The translations under genes were made by a program, and so were the position numbers. The notes beneath the pieces are model-generated. The model had not been told where the DNA came from. It ran no database searches and was given only the letters and a program-made list of their open reading frames with translations. DNA of 64,000 nt, taken from NCBI RefSeq assembly GCF_023349125.1, contig NZ_JAKIKT010000007.1, positions 186,001 through 250,000 of the forward strand, given 5' to 3'. Of this stretch, positions 18,270-26,539 are shown in pieces. Position 1 is the stretch's first letter. Each line of letters starts with the position of its first letter. Source of the stretch: Shewanella corallii. GTDB taxonomy: Bacteria; Pseudomonadota; Gammaproteobacteria; Enterobacterales; Shewanellaceae.

Positions 18270-19026
18270 TGGCCTCACCCTGCATACACCACTCTATGCC
18301 TCTTCTGAGCAGCAAATAATAGACATCGAGTTCCCAACTGCAACGTTCAATATTGGGATATTCGTCAACCAGTGGTTGCATATCATAAGTGCCGCGACAA
18401 TGACCGAGCGTCAGATAAAGCACCTGGCCCTGATGATATGGATGAAGGTACATCACAGGACGGGGCTCATCGTTTTGCCACTGCTTGCCTTCATCAAAGT
18501 CGTCTGCTGTGCCATTAAAGAAGGTGTGTAATAAGCACTCATGCTCTCCATGAAACTCGGACAGGTAGAGTTCATCACAGGTGATGAAGTTAGATACCCC
18601 CCTGGTGAGCGGATGCTCAGCATTGGTGACATATACTTTATAGTCAGAGGTTGGAGGATGAGCGAGAAACTGGCTACCTAACATCTCCATAAACAGCGGC
18701 GATTCTCTGGGAGTGCCAACACAGACTGGGTCCAGGCTGAGAAAGCGACACACCGAGTTGGTGCCGTGGAGCGCAAACCATCTGTGCCCCCCACTCAACC
18801 AGGCTTTGAGCAACTGGGCCTGATTAGCATCAGGCAGCACGTTACAGGTGTAAGTAATCAGAAAATCTGACTGAACGATCGTTTTAATATCACTGTAATC
18901 ACTGCCCACCTTCACCCTGACATTAGGATGCTCTGCCAATAATTTAAGTAGTTCAAGCCGAGCGAAATCCATATCATGATATTCGCCGCCACAAACCAGA
19001 TAAGCGTTTATACGTTTCGGTTTCAT
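18262..19026 (-). CDS. ThuA-like domain protein
   Basis: A 254-residue protein of the ThuA family, with the class I glutamine amidotransferase-like fold. INAYLVCGGEYHDMDFARLEL and the central HGTNSVCRFLSLDPVCVG and LTRGVSNFITCDELYLSEF are as in ThuA-like proteins, which are often linked to sugar or polyol breakdown or occur as hydrolase-like proteins of unknown activity. It has a strong ribosome site (GAGGAAG) and overlaps the VOC gene. Its presence in an operon of tailoring enzymes is unusual; function unknown. Confidence 0.75.
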   Translation of the reverse strand: MKPKRINAYLVCGGEYHDMDFARLELLKLLAEHPNVRVKVGSDYSDIKTIVQSDFLITYTCNVLPDANQAQLLKAWLSGGHRWFALHGTNSVCRFLSLDPVCVGTPRESPLFMEMLGSQFLAHPPTSDYKVYVTNAEHPLTRGVSNFITCDELYLSEFHGEHECLLHTFFNGTADDFDEGKQWQNDEPRPVMYLHPYHQGQVLYLTLGHCRGTYDMQPLVDEYPNIERCSWELDVYYLLLRRGIEWCMQGEANA

Positions 19027-19040
19027 GGGCCTTCCTCTAT

Positions 19041-19805
19041 TTAAAGACCTTTACGCAAACCACCATCTATCACCAGATTGCTGCCGGTTATAAAACTGGC
19101 AAGGGGACTGGACAAATAGGCTATCAGGCTTCCTACCTCGTCGGGTGTGCCCATTCTGCCAAGGGGGATCTGGGATAAGGTTGATTGATAGAGCTCTGAC
19201 ATTTCATTTTCGACAAACTCCCAGGCACCACCGTTTACATAAACAGGGCCGGGGCTAACAGTGTTAACCCTGATACCGGTTTTACCATGGTGATGAGCCA
19301 GGGTTTTTGCGTGGGTTATCAAGGCGGACTTAAGGGCCATAAAACCGGGCGGAGAAGGGGGGAAATACTCGATGGCTGCGGTAGAGGATACAAAGGTGAC
19401 CGCCGGAAATTTGGACTCAGACAGGTAAGGATGCAGAGTCTCGAAACCATCAACAGCACACATAAGGTCAACGTCAAAAAACTCTTTCCAAGCGCCCCAG
19501 GCGTCCATGCCGAGTGCGGTTCCTCCGGTCACGTTGGACACAAAAATATCAACACCTCTCATCTCTTCAGCGGCCTGCTTGAGCCAGAGCAGATAGGCGT
19601 CTTTATCATAAAGGTCGACCGCTTTACCGTGGGCCTTTCCTCCAAGGGCTCTGATCTCGGCTTCCAAAGCCTCCACACTTTGTTGCGAACGGGAACAAAA
19701 GCTGACTTCTGCTCCCTCTGCGCAAAATTGTAAAACGCAGGCCCGACCAATACCTTTAGTTCCGCCTGTGATGATTACCTTCTTGCCTTCAAGATAAAGA
19801 TTCAT
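19041..19805 (-). CDS. SDR-family protein lacking the catalytic tyrosine
   Basis: A 254-residue SDR with an intact cofactor loop (TGGTKGIG, 13-20) and C-terminus (SNLVIDGG). The NNAG motif reads NVTG (91-94), and the usual YxxxK is FMALK, with Phe155 in place of the catalytic Tyr ahead of Lys159; the codon is a clear TTT. Some divergent SDRs use other residues or are non-reductase enzymes. It is the first gene of the operon that runs to 15.9 kb, with operator B about 70 bp upstream and AGGGGA as ribosome site. Activity uncertain. Confidence 0.82.
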   Translation of the reverse strand: MNLYLEGKKVIITGGTKGIGRACVLQFCAEGAEVSFCSRSQQSVEALEAEIRALGGKAHGKAVDLYDKDAYLLWLKQAAEEMRGVDIFVSNVTGGTALGMDAWGAWKEFFDVDLMCAVDGFETLHPYLSESKFPAVTFVSSTAAIEYFPPSPPGFMALKSALITHAKTLAHHHGKTGIRVNTVSPGPVYVNGGAWEFVENEMSELYQSTLSQIPLGRMGTPDEVGSLIAYLSSPLASFITGSNLVIDGGLRKGL

Positions 19806-19873
19806 AACCAGTCCCCTTAATATTGTCGTTACCGATTTTGAACTGTTGGTTTTTTGTTAACCTATCACAATAA

Positions 19874-19891
19874 AAACAGTCTTGCATGTTT
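19874..19891. promoter_or_regulatory. Block operator B
   Basis: AAACAGTCTTGCATGTTT, close to the consensus dyad, 69 bp upstream of the minus-strand SDR start. On the minus strand the half reading AAGACT is 17 bp ahead of TTAACA, a possible -35/-10 pair. Confidence 0.8.
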
Positions 19892-20020
19892 TTGTTTTGA
19901 TGCCGAAGTTATCCATTTAAATTCAACGTGATGATGATTTTTTGGTCATTTATTTAGCAAAATGACTGTGGTCAGGCTATTGCCACTCAAGTTCTTTGAT
20001 GTTATCTCTGAACAATAAAT

Positions 20021-20038
20021 AAACAGTCATGTCTGAAT
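20021..20038. promoter_or_regulatory. Block operator C
   Basis: AAACAGTCATGTCTGAAT, with a perfect left half and a weaker right half, 41 bp upstream of the plus-strand SDR that begins the ten-gene operon at 20.1-28.1 kb. Together with operator B it covers both promoters of this divergent region. Confidence 0.7.
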
Positions 20039-20078
20039 TTTATGTGTGGCTGAAGTACACATAATAAAGGTTCAAGCG

Positions 20079-20852
20079 ATGCTAAAACTAATAGATAAAG
20101 TGGCGATTGTAACCGGAGGAGCTTCCGGGATTGGTGCCGAATGCGCGAGGGTGTTGTCTGAAAATGGCGCCACAGTGGTATTGGCTGATCTGGATATCGA
20201 TCGTGGTTCATCTATTGCTAGGGAGTTGCCGGGAGAGGCCAGCTGTTTCGTGATGGATGTCATTAGTGAGCAGGATTGGCAGCAGTTGATAGATTATGTT
20301 CTGGACAAGTTTGGCAAGCTGAATCTGTTGGCACATTGTGCCGGGATCAGTCTGCCGGGAGATATAGAATCAACAGACTTCAGTCTGTGGCGGAAAATCC
20401 TCAGCGTCAATCTCGACGGTGCCTACTTGGCTAATCACTATTGTGTCAAAGCCATGAAGCAGAATGACGAGTCTAATGCCATTGTCAATATTTCATCTGC
20501 CATGAGTCTTAAGCCTCATTCATTTACCTCAGCATACTGCGCCAGTAAGGCTGGTGTTGATGCATTAACCAAGTGTGTGGCTCTGCATTGTGGTGAGCAG
20601 GGATTAAACATCCGCTGTAACTCAGTCCACCCGGGAGCTATTCATACACCTATGCTTGAACGTTATTTGGAGATGATGAAGGGAGACGGCACGCTCGAAC
20701 AAGCCCAGCAGATGTTTGACTCCAGCCACCCTGTAGGTCATTGCGGTAGTGCAGGGGATATTGCCCAGGGGGTGCTGTATCTGCTGTCCAACGATTCAAG
20801 TTTTGTCACCGGAGCGCAACTTTCAATTGATGGCGGTCAGTCCATCGCCTGA
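20079..20852 (+). CDS. SDR-family oxidoreductase
   Basis: A 257-residue classical SDR. The cofactor loop TGGASGIG is at 12-19, DLDI after beta-2 gives an NAD-type acidic residue, HCAG stands in place of NNAG, and the catalytic set is Ser139/140, Tyr153 and Lys157 (YCASKAG). The ATG at 20079 follows AAAGG; the extra 11 codons upstream are ignored. It is the first gene of the largest operon of the block (SDR, SnoaL, CoA ligase, 2-oxoacid dehydrogenase complex, lipoate ligase, SDR, hydratase). Substrate unknown. Confidence 0.87.
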   Translation: MLKLIDKVAIVTGGASGIGAECARVLSENGATVVLADLDIDRGSSIARELPGEASCFVMDVISEQDWQQLIDYVLDKFGKLNLLAHCAGISLPGDIESTDFSLWRKILSVNLDGAYLANHYCVKAMKQNDESNAIVNISSAMSLKPHSFTSAYCASKAGVDALTKCVALHCGEQGLNIRCNSVHPGAIHTPMLERYLEMMKGDGTLEQAQQMFDSSHPVGHCGSAGDIAQGVLYLLSNDSSFVTGAQLSIDGGQSIA

Positions 20853-20871
20853 ACAGGTTTGGGAGGAAGGT

Positions 20872-21237
20872 ATGACAACAACACAGAGTAACGAAAGGAT
20901 TATCAGGCAGCATCTGGAAAAACTTCAGCAGGGAGATCTGTATGGAGTCATGGCAGATTTTGATGATGACGCCATTTTGGTGATGGCTACCGGTGTCATT
21001 AAAGGTAAAGCCGCTATCGAAGAGGTGTTTGCCGGTTTTCTGGCAGGCATTATTCCACCGGAGAAAACCACCTGGACCGTAGACCAACTGCTGGTGGAAG
21101 GAGATGTGGGGTATCTGGTGTGGAGCGCTAAATCCAACAGTCATGAGATAAGTTTTGCCAGTGACAGTTTCTTTTTGCAGGAAGGGAAGATTAAGGCACA
21201 GACATCGGCAGGCATTATTCAGGACCTGATGTATTAG
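20872..21237 (+). CDS. SnoaL/NTF2-like protein
   Basis: A 121-residue small cone-fold protein: IRQHLEKLQQGDLYGVMADF, then DDDAILVMATGVIKGKAAIE and the strand FASDSFFLQEGKIKAQTS. The layout matches the ketosteroid isomerase-like group. Its ATG follows a strong GGGAGGAAGG. It lies between an SDR and an acyl-CoA ligase. The reaction, if any, is unknown. Confidence 0.75.
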   Translation: MTTTQSNERIIRQHLEKLQQGDLYGVMADFDDDAILVMATGVIKGKAAIEEVFAGFLAGIIPPEKTTWTVDQLLVEGDVGYLVWSAKSNSHEISFASDSFFLQEGKIKAQTSAGIIQDLMY

Positions 21238-21254
21238 CAGCAGAGGACGGCACA

Positions 21255-22877
21255 GTGTTGAATCACTCTTATCAATACCCAGAGAGAAATAGTCTCGCGA
21301 CTCCCTGGCCCTTTAACACCATTGCGCAAGCAGCCAAACTGAGGGCGGAGCAAACCCCGGATGCCGTTGCCCACTATTTTGAAGATGGAACCTGTATCAG
21401 CTTTGGTCAGACCTGGGTGGATAGCATGGCCCTGGCCCAATCCTTTAAAGCTATGGGGCTGAAAAAGGGTGATGTGGTCAGCTTTCAACTGCCAAATTGG
21501 TATGAGGCTGTGATTATTAACCTGGCTGCATCCTGCCTGGGTCTTGTGGTTAATCCCATTGTTCCCATATACCGGGGGCATGAACTCAAATATATGTTGA
21601 ACAAGGCCAAGGCCAGGGTGTTGTTTGTCCCTGAGACGTTTCGGGGTTTTAACTATCGGCATATGTTGGAGCAATTGCGTCCGGATGTGCCCTGTCTTGA
21701 GAAGGTGATTATTGTCAGGCCATCTTCTCCCGGAAATGATGACTATGATTCTCAGCTGATATACGGCAAGGACCTGGAGCCAGTCGAAGCCGACATGGAT
21801 GAGATTAAGCTGTTGCTGTTTACCTCGGGCACTACGGGGTCACCCAAAGGGGTGTTACACAGTCATAGAAGTCTTGCATGGGCCATTCAAAACTGTTGTG
21901 ACTTCTGGTCCATGACCGATGGCGACAAAATGTTTATGCCCTCTCCCGTAACTCATATCACTGGTTACACCTTTGGCCTCGAAGTTCCCTATTTCAATCG
22001 CACGCCATCTGCATTGATGGAGACATGGGAGGTCACAGCAGCAGCACGTTGGATTGATGAAATTGGGGCGACTGTTTGTGTTGGAGCTACCCCTTTCCTG
22101 CAGGAACTGACTGAACATCAAAGTCAGTCTGATACTGAGCTTTCCTCTCTTAGACTGTTTGCCTGTGGCGGTGCAGTGGTGCCACCAAAAGTGATATTTG
22201 ATGCCACCAGAATACTACCCAATTGTCAGGCTATCCGTGTCTATGGCAGCAGTGAAACGCCCATTGTAACCCTGGGTTTTCTGTTGCCAGGACAGGAAAA
22301 CCTGGCGGCCAACACGGATGGGCATGTATTTCGCTATCAGGTGCGAATTGTTAACCAAGGGGGGCATGACGCTCCTTTTAATGAAGAAGGGGAAGTTTGC
22401 GCCAGGGGGCCAGCCATGATGTGCGGCTATCTTGACCCTGATGACAACCTGGATGCATTTGACGATAAGGGTTTTTTCAAAACCGGGGATTTGGGATATC
22501 TGACTAAGGAGTCAGCGCTGGTGATATCAGGCAGAAAGAAGGACCTGATCATCCGGGGGGGAGAGAACATCAGTGCCCGTGAAATAGAGGACGTGTTAGC
22601 GGGTCTGGGTGAGGTCCGCGAAGTAGCCTGTGTTGCCATCCCCCACCTTAGACTGGGAGAAACTGTATGTGCTTTCCTGGTCTCGGGTGGTGCGGACGTC
22701 ACTTTGAATGATATTCGTCAACAGTGTGCCGACGCAGGATTGGCCAAACAGAAGTGGCCACAGCACATAGTGCTGGTGGACGCTCTGCCGAAAACCCCTT
22801 CGGGCAAAGTTCAGAAATATCAGCTCAGAGAACAGGTCTCAGGGCTGGTGGTAGATTCACAACAATTAATGGGGTAA
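21255..22877 (+). CDS. AMP-forming acyl-CoA ligase
   Basis: A 540-residue member of the ANL superfamily that activates a carboxylic acid to its CoA thioester through an acyl-adenylate. The P-loop-like motif LLLFTSGTTGSPKGVLHS is near 190-207. VYGSSETPIVTLG, the hinge FFKTGDLGYL with SGRKKDLIIRGGENIS, and the catalytic lysine region TPSGKVQKYQL near the C-terminus are all present. The GTG start at 21255 has AGAGGA upstream. It is the only acyl-CoA ligase of the block and so the likely entry of acidic intermediates into CoA chemistry. Chain or ring specificity is not predictable. Confidence 0.92.
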   Translation: MLNHSYQYPERNSLATPWPFNTIAQAAKLRAEQTPDAVAHYFEDGTCISFGQTWVDSMALAQSFKAMGLKKGDVVSFQLPNWYEAVIINLAASCLGLVVNPIVPIYRGHELKYMLNKAKARVLFVPETFRGFNYRHMLEQLRPDVPCLEKVIIVRPSSPGNDDYDSQLIYGKDLEPVEADMDEIKLLLFTSGTTGSPKGVLHSHRSLAWAIQNCCDFWSMTDGDKMFMPSPVTHITGYTFGLEVPYFNRTPSALMETWEVTAAARWIDEIGATVCVGATPFLQELTEHQSQSDTELSSLRLFACGGAVVPPKVIFDATRILPNCQAIRVYGSSETPIVTLGFLLPGQENLAANTDGHVFRYQVRIVNQGGHDAPFNEEGEVCARGPAMMCGYLDPDDNLDAFDDKGFFKTGDLGYLTKESALVISGRKKDLIIRGGENISAREIEDVLAGLGEVREVACVAIPHLRLGETVCAFLVSGGADVTLNDIRQQCADAGLAKQKWPQHIVLVDALPKTPSGKVQKYQLREQVSGLVVDSQQLMG

Positions 22878-22882
22878 TCGCC

Positions 22883-23890
22883 ATGTCACTCGATCGACAA
22901 ACCAGAATCTGGATGTTGGAGACCATGCTGGCCAGCCGGCATATGGATGACCGAATTATGGAGCTTTACTACCGGGACAAAACTCCTGTTTTTGACATCG
23001 CTGCTGGGTTAATTCCCGGTGAGATCCATAGTTCCCATGGTCAGGAGGCCTGTGCCGTTGGCACTGTCTCGGCGTTGACCGGTGACGATTGGATAACTGC
23101 TACCCACAGGCCCCATCACACGGCGGTGGCCAGGGGGCTGGAAATAAAGCAAATACTGTGTGAAATCATGGGTAAGGCCAATGGATTGAGCGGAGGTAAA
23201 GGAGGGCATATGCATCTTTATTCCGCTAAGCATAACTTTAGTTCCAGCGGCATTATCGCTGAGGGCATGGGTCCTGCAGCGGGTATGGCTTTAGCTTGCC
23301 GCATGCAGGGTAATCCGGGGGTTGGAGTCTGCTTCCTTGGAGAGGCCGCAGTGAATCAAGGGGCGTTTCATGAAGTGATGAATATGGCTGGCGTCTACAA
23401 GCTGCCCTTTGTTTGTGTGGTTGAAGATAACAATTGGGGAGTCAGTGTTGCCAAGTCAGCATCAACGGCGGTGGCTCGTAACAGCGATCGTGCGGCTGCC
23501 TATAATGCACTGGGACTCTATGTAGATACCAATGATCCTGAGGATATTCACGCCGCGATGAGTAAAGCACTGAGGCATACTCGCAGCGGCTCTGGCCCCG
23601 TGATCCTTGAACTGAAGACCTATCGCTTGCAGGGCCACATGCTGGGGGACCCCCAGCACTATGTACCTGATGAGGAGAAGGCGGCATTTAGAGATTGCAC
23701 TCTGGACTACCGAGCCAAGTTGGAAGCCGAGGGGGTACTGACTGCTTCTGAGGCGGATGAATTACAGGCGAGGGTCAAAGCTGAAGTGGATGAGGCGGTG
23801 GAGTTTGCCATAGCCAGTCCTCTCCCTGACGCCGAAAACGCGTTGTCGGGTAACTTTGTCGATGAAATTACAGGTAGGGCAAACATATGA
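22883..23890 (+). CDS. 2-oxoacid dehydrogenase E1 component, alpha subunit
   Basis: A 335-residue thiamine-diphosphate E1 alpha subunit of the AcoA/PdhA/BkdA type, which decarboxylates a 2-oxoacid (or acetoin) in a multi-enzyme complex. IHSSHGQEACAVG and ATHRPHHTAVARG are typical. The ThDP motif region reads FLGEAAVNQGAFHEV with a later EDNNWG, so the usual GDG is GEA here. The ATG at 22883 is 6 bp past the ligase stop, and the stop overlaps the E1 beta start as ATGA. The set lacks an E3 gene. Substrate unknown; the acetoin or branched-chain class is closest by layout. Confidence 0.9.
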   Translation: MSLDRQTRIWMLETMLASRHMDDRIMELYYRDKTPVFDIAAGLIPGEIHSSHGQEACAVGTVSALTGDDWITATHRPHHTAVARGLEIKQILCEIMGKANGLSGGKGGHMHLYSAKHNFSSSGIIAEGMGPAAGMALACRMQGNPGVGVCFLGEAAVNQGAFHEVMNMAGVYKLPFVCVVEDNNWGVSVAKSASTAVARNSDRAAAYNALGLYVDTNDPEDIHAAMSKALRHTRSGSGPVILELKTYRLQGHMLGDPQHYVPDEEKAAFRDCTLDYRAKLEAEGVLTASEADELQARVKAEVDEAVEFAIASPLPDAENALSGNFVDEITGRANI

Positions 23891-24903
23891 CCAGTTCAAG
23901 AACATTAACAATGGCCCGGGCTGGCCGCGAAGCTGTGATGTGGGAGATGGAGCAGGATCCCCGGGTATTTATGCTGGGTGAGGATGTCTACAAGTTTGGC
24001 GGTGTATTCGGTACAGCAGATGGGTTGGGGGAGATGTTTGGCGCCGATCGTATTCTGGATACGCCGATTTCGGAAACCGGCTTTATTGGCCTGGCTACAG
24101 GCGCGGCTATTGCAGGTATGAGGCCTATTGTCGAGTTGGCGTTTATTGATTTCATTGGGGTTTGCTATAACGCAATCGTTAATCTGGCGGCTAAGCATCA
24201 TTACCTATCCAATGGTCAGGTGAAAGTTCCCATGGTCCTTATGTTGGGCAGTGGTGGTGGTTATAACAATGGCGGCCAACACTCCCAGGCTCTTCATGCC
24301 TGTCTGGCACATATGCCCGGGATGAAAGTTGTCGCCCCCTCCAATGCTTACGATGCCAAAGGGTTTATGCATGCGGCAATTCGCAGTGATGATTTTGTCG
24401 TCTATATCGGTCATAAAAAACTGTCCGGTGTGGGATTTTTTGGCAAACCTATTCCTGGCACCATGTCAGAAATTCCCAGCGAGCCATACACATTGCCCTT
24501 TGGTGAGGCAAAAGTTGTTCGTGAAGGCATTGATGCCACTATCGTTGCTATCAGCTGGACTGTTCATCAGGCACTGGATGCTGCTGAGAAGTTGGCACAC
24601 GAAGGGATTGATGTCGAAGTGATAGACCCACGAACTTTGGTGCCATTGGATAGGGAGAGCATTCTTAAGTCGGTTGCTAAGACAGGGCATCTGATTGTGG
24701 CGGATGAGGATTACCAAAGCTATGGCTTTACTGCGGAGGTTATTGCCAGCGTTGCTGAGTTGGATCCTACAGTTTTGAAGTCAGCACCGGTGCGGGTAGC
24801 CAATCCTGATGTCACCATTCCCTATTCCCGCCCAATGGAACAGCACATATTACCGACCAGTCAGCGTATTCAGGAAGCAGTTAGACGAGTTTTATCGAAA
24901 TAA
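23887..24903 (+). CDS. 2-oxoacid dehydrogenase E1 component, beta subunit
   Basis: A 338-residue E1 beta subunit (transketolase-like pyrimidine-binding and C-terminal domains). RVFMLGEDVYKFGGVFGTAD, then DTPISETGFIGLATGAAIAG and the C-terminal IDPRTLVPLDRESI are family signatures. It pairs with the alpha subunit encoded just upstream to form the E1 heterotetramer. The four-base start/stop overlap indicates translational coupling and equal amounts. Length is normal. Confidence 0.93.
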   Translation: MTSSRTLTMARAGREAVMWEMEQDPRVFMLGEDVYKFGGVFGTADGLGEMFGADRILDTPISETGFIGLATGAAIAGMRPIVELAFIDFIGVCYNAIVNLAAKHHYLSNGQVKVPMVLMLGSGGGYNNGGQHSQALHACLAHMPGMKVVAPSNAYDAKGFMHAAIRSDDFVVYIGHKKLSGVGFFGKPIPGTMSEIPSEPYTLPFGEAKVVREGIDATIVAISWTVHQALDAAEKLAHEGIDVEVIDPRTLVPLDRESILKSVAKTGHLIVADEDYQSYGFTAEVIASVAELDPTVLKSAPVRVANPDVTIPYSRPMEQHILPTSQRIQEAVRRVLSK

Positions 24904-24917
24904 CACAGGTGAAAACA

Positions 24918-25145
24918 ATGAAAGTAACAATTCCAAATGATCAATGGGACGAGGGCAAAGAAGGTGTCATTGTCACCTGGATATACGGTGATGGTGCAGA
25001 GGTTGAAGTGGGTGATGTTATCTGTGAGTTAATGGTGGAAAAAATCCAGAGTGACTTTGTAGCACCCGCGTCAGGCGTATTAAGAATTCTGGTCGAGGCT
25101 GACAGTACCGTTGAGCCGGGCGATCACGTTGCTGATATTGAATAA
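24918..25145 (+). CDS. Stand-alone lipoyl-domain protein (E2 lipoyl domain)
   Basis: A 75-residue protein that is just one lipoyl domain: MKVTIPNDQWDEGKEGVIVT, then the attachment hairpin LMVEKIQSDFVAP with Lys42 as the lipoylation site. In most complexes this domain is the N-terminus of E2; here it is a separate gene with its own ATG (a GTG three codons earlier is possible), and the catalytic domain is the next gene. It would carry the acyl group from E1 to the separate E2 core. Confidence 0.88.
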   Translation: MKVTIPNDQWDEGKEGVIVTWIYGDGAEVEVGDVICELMVEKIQSDFVAPASGVLRILVEADSTVEPGDHVADIE

Positions 25146-25158
25146 GTGAGGTCAACCT

Positions 25159-25860
25159 ATGCAGAAGATACCTCTCAAAGGCCTGAGGGGCATGATTGCG
25201 TCCAATATGATGCAAAGCCTGCAGCAAGCTGCGCAGCTGACCTTTGTCACAGATGTTGATGCTACCGGATTATTAAGCCTGAAAGCACAATTTAAACGGG
25301 AAAAAAAAGTCGCCATTGGGGTCGAGGACTTGCTTATTTTGTGCCTGAAAGAGACTTTGAAACGACACGGTGGGATGAATGGGTATATCGCCGATGGGGT
25401 TATTCATCTGTCAGAGGCAATTAATGTTGCGATTGCAACGCCTATCCCCGGAGGGCTGGCAGCTCCCGTGCTGTTTGACATCCAGGAGATGAGCATTGAG
25501 GAGATCAGCGCCCAGCGGCGTGATTTGATCGCCCGAGCCAATTCCAATCATCTGTTCCCAAGAGAAATGACAGGGGGCACGATAACCATCAGTAATCTGG
25601 GCTTAACCAGAGTGAAGTACTTTACACCGATTCTCAATGCTGGTCAGTTGGCAATCCTGGGGATTGGCAGTATTCAGCGGCAACCTGTTTGTCTCGACTC
25701 TGGAGAAATTGTCGTAAGGTCGATGATGGGACTGTCTTTGACCTGTGATCATCAGGCTATTGATGGCCAGCCTGCCGGTGAGTTTTTATCGGATTTAGCA
25801 ATGGCAATAGAGAAGCTTGGAGCCGGCGGGGAGTTACATATTGCAAGTGACAATACTTGA
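25159..25860 (+). CDS. 2-oxoacid dehydrogenase E2 catalytic core without lipoyl domain
   Basis: A 233-residue acyltransferase core domain of the dihydrolipoamide acyltransferase family. It begins KIPLKGLRGMIASNM, the usual start of the catalytic domain, and has TISNLG and the active-site DHQAIDG (His198, Asp202). No lipoyl domain or peripheral subunit-binding domain is present; the lipoyl domain is the separate preceding gene. It would transfer the acyl group to CoA. How E1 and E3 dock without a binding domain is unclear. The stop lies within the start of the lipoate ligase gene. Confidence 0.9.
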   Translation: MQKIPLKGLRGMIASNMMQSLQQAAQLTFVTDVDATGLLSLKAQFKREKKVAIGVEDLLILCLKETLKRHGGMNGYIADGVIHLSEAINVAIATPIPGGLAAPVLFDIQEMSIEEISAQRRDLIARANSNHLFPREMTGGTITISNLGLTRVKYFTPILNAGQLAILGIGSIQRQPVCLDSGEIVVRSMMGLSLTCDHQAIDGQPAGEFLSDLAMAIEKLGAGGELHIASDNT

Positions 25861-26539
25861 CTCACCGGTAGATTTAGGTGACCAGTTGGACGGGGAATTG
25901 TCTGCATTATGCCGGGCAGAACATCCTCAACTCACCATTTGGCAGTCACTCCCCGCGCTGGCTGTAAGTCAAAAAGATACCTTGTTGCCAACTTATGCTG
26001 AAGCGGTAGAAGTGTTAAGGCGGGACGGTGTAGAAACCCTGGTGCGCAAATCTGGCGGCAGTGCGGTTTTCCAGAGTCAATCCTTGTTTAATCTCACCCT
26101 TATATGGCGATTACAGGGACAAACGTCTATCCCGGAAAGTTACCGGCTGATGTGTCGGCCCATGATGGATTGGCTTGGCCAGCAGGGGATTTCCAGTCAA
26201 CTGCACGCCGTAGATGGTGCATTTTGTGATGGCAGCTTCAATATCGCGGTTGGCGGGAAGAAACTGGCTGGTACCGCTCAGCGTTGGCAGAGGCGGAAAG
26301 GTGAGTGCAAGGTGCTTGGTCATATCTCCATCGTCCTCTCCCCCGACTACCATAGGGAGCTGAATCTAATCAACGAGTTTTACCGATTGGCAGGTAAGCC
26401 AATGGCTTACCGAAGACAAGCACTGATGGACTTGCAGAGCCTGGTTGGTTCGATCAATAAATCAGACAACACCTTTGCGAATTTTGCCCGACAAATCGGG
26501 CTGCAATACAGTGGGAGCCAATATGAGTTTGGCCAATAA
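25841..26539 (+). CDS. Lipoate-protein ligase-like protein
   Basis: A 232-residue member of the biotin/lipoate ligase (LplA/LipM/LipL) family. The binding loop is RKSGGSAVFQSQSLFNLTL, and DGSFNIAVGGKKLAGTAQRW carries the conserved lysine, followed by VLGHISIVL. The TTG at 25841 with GGGGAG upstream is the best start, overlapping the E2 gene by 20 bp; a TTG eight codons earlier is also open. Its position points to dedicated lipoylation of the small lipoyl protein encoded two genes upstream. Whether it is a ligase or an amidotransferase is open. Confidence 0.82.
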   Translation: MQVTILDSPVDLGDQLDGELSALCRAEHPQLTIWQSLPALAVSQKDTLLPTYAEAVEVLRRDGVETLVRKSGGSAVFQSQSLFNLTLIWRLQGQTSIPESYRLMCRPMMDWLGQQGISSQLHAVDGAFCDGSFNIAVGGKKLAGTAQRWQRRKGECKVLGHISIVLSPDYHRELNLINEFYRLAGKPMAYRRQALMDLQSLVGSINKSDNTFANFARQIGLQYSGSQYEFGQ

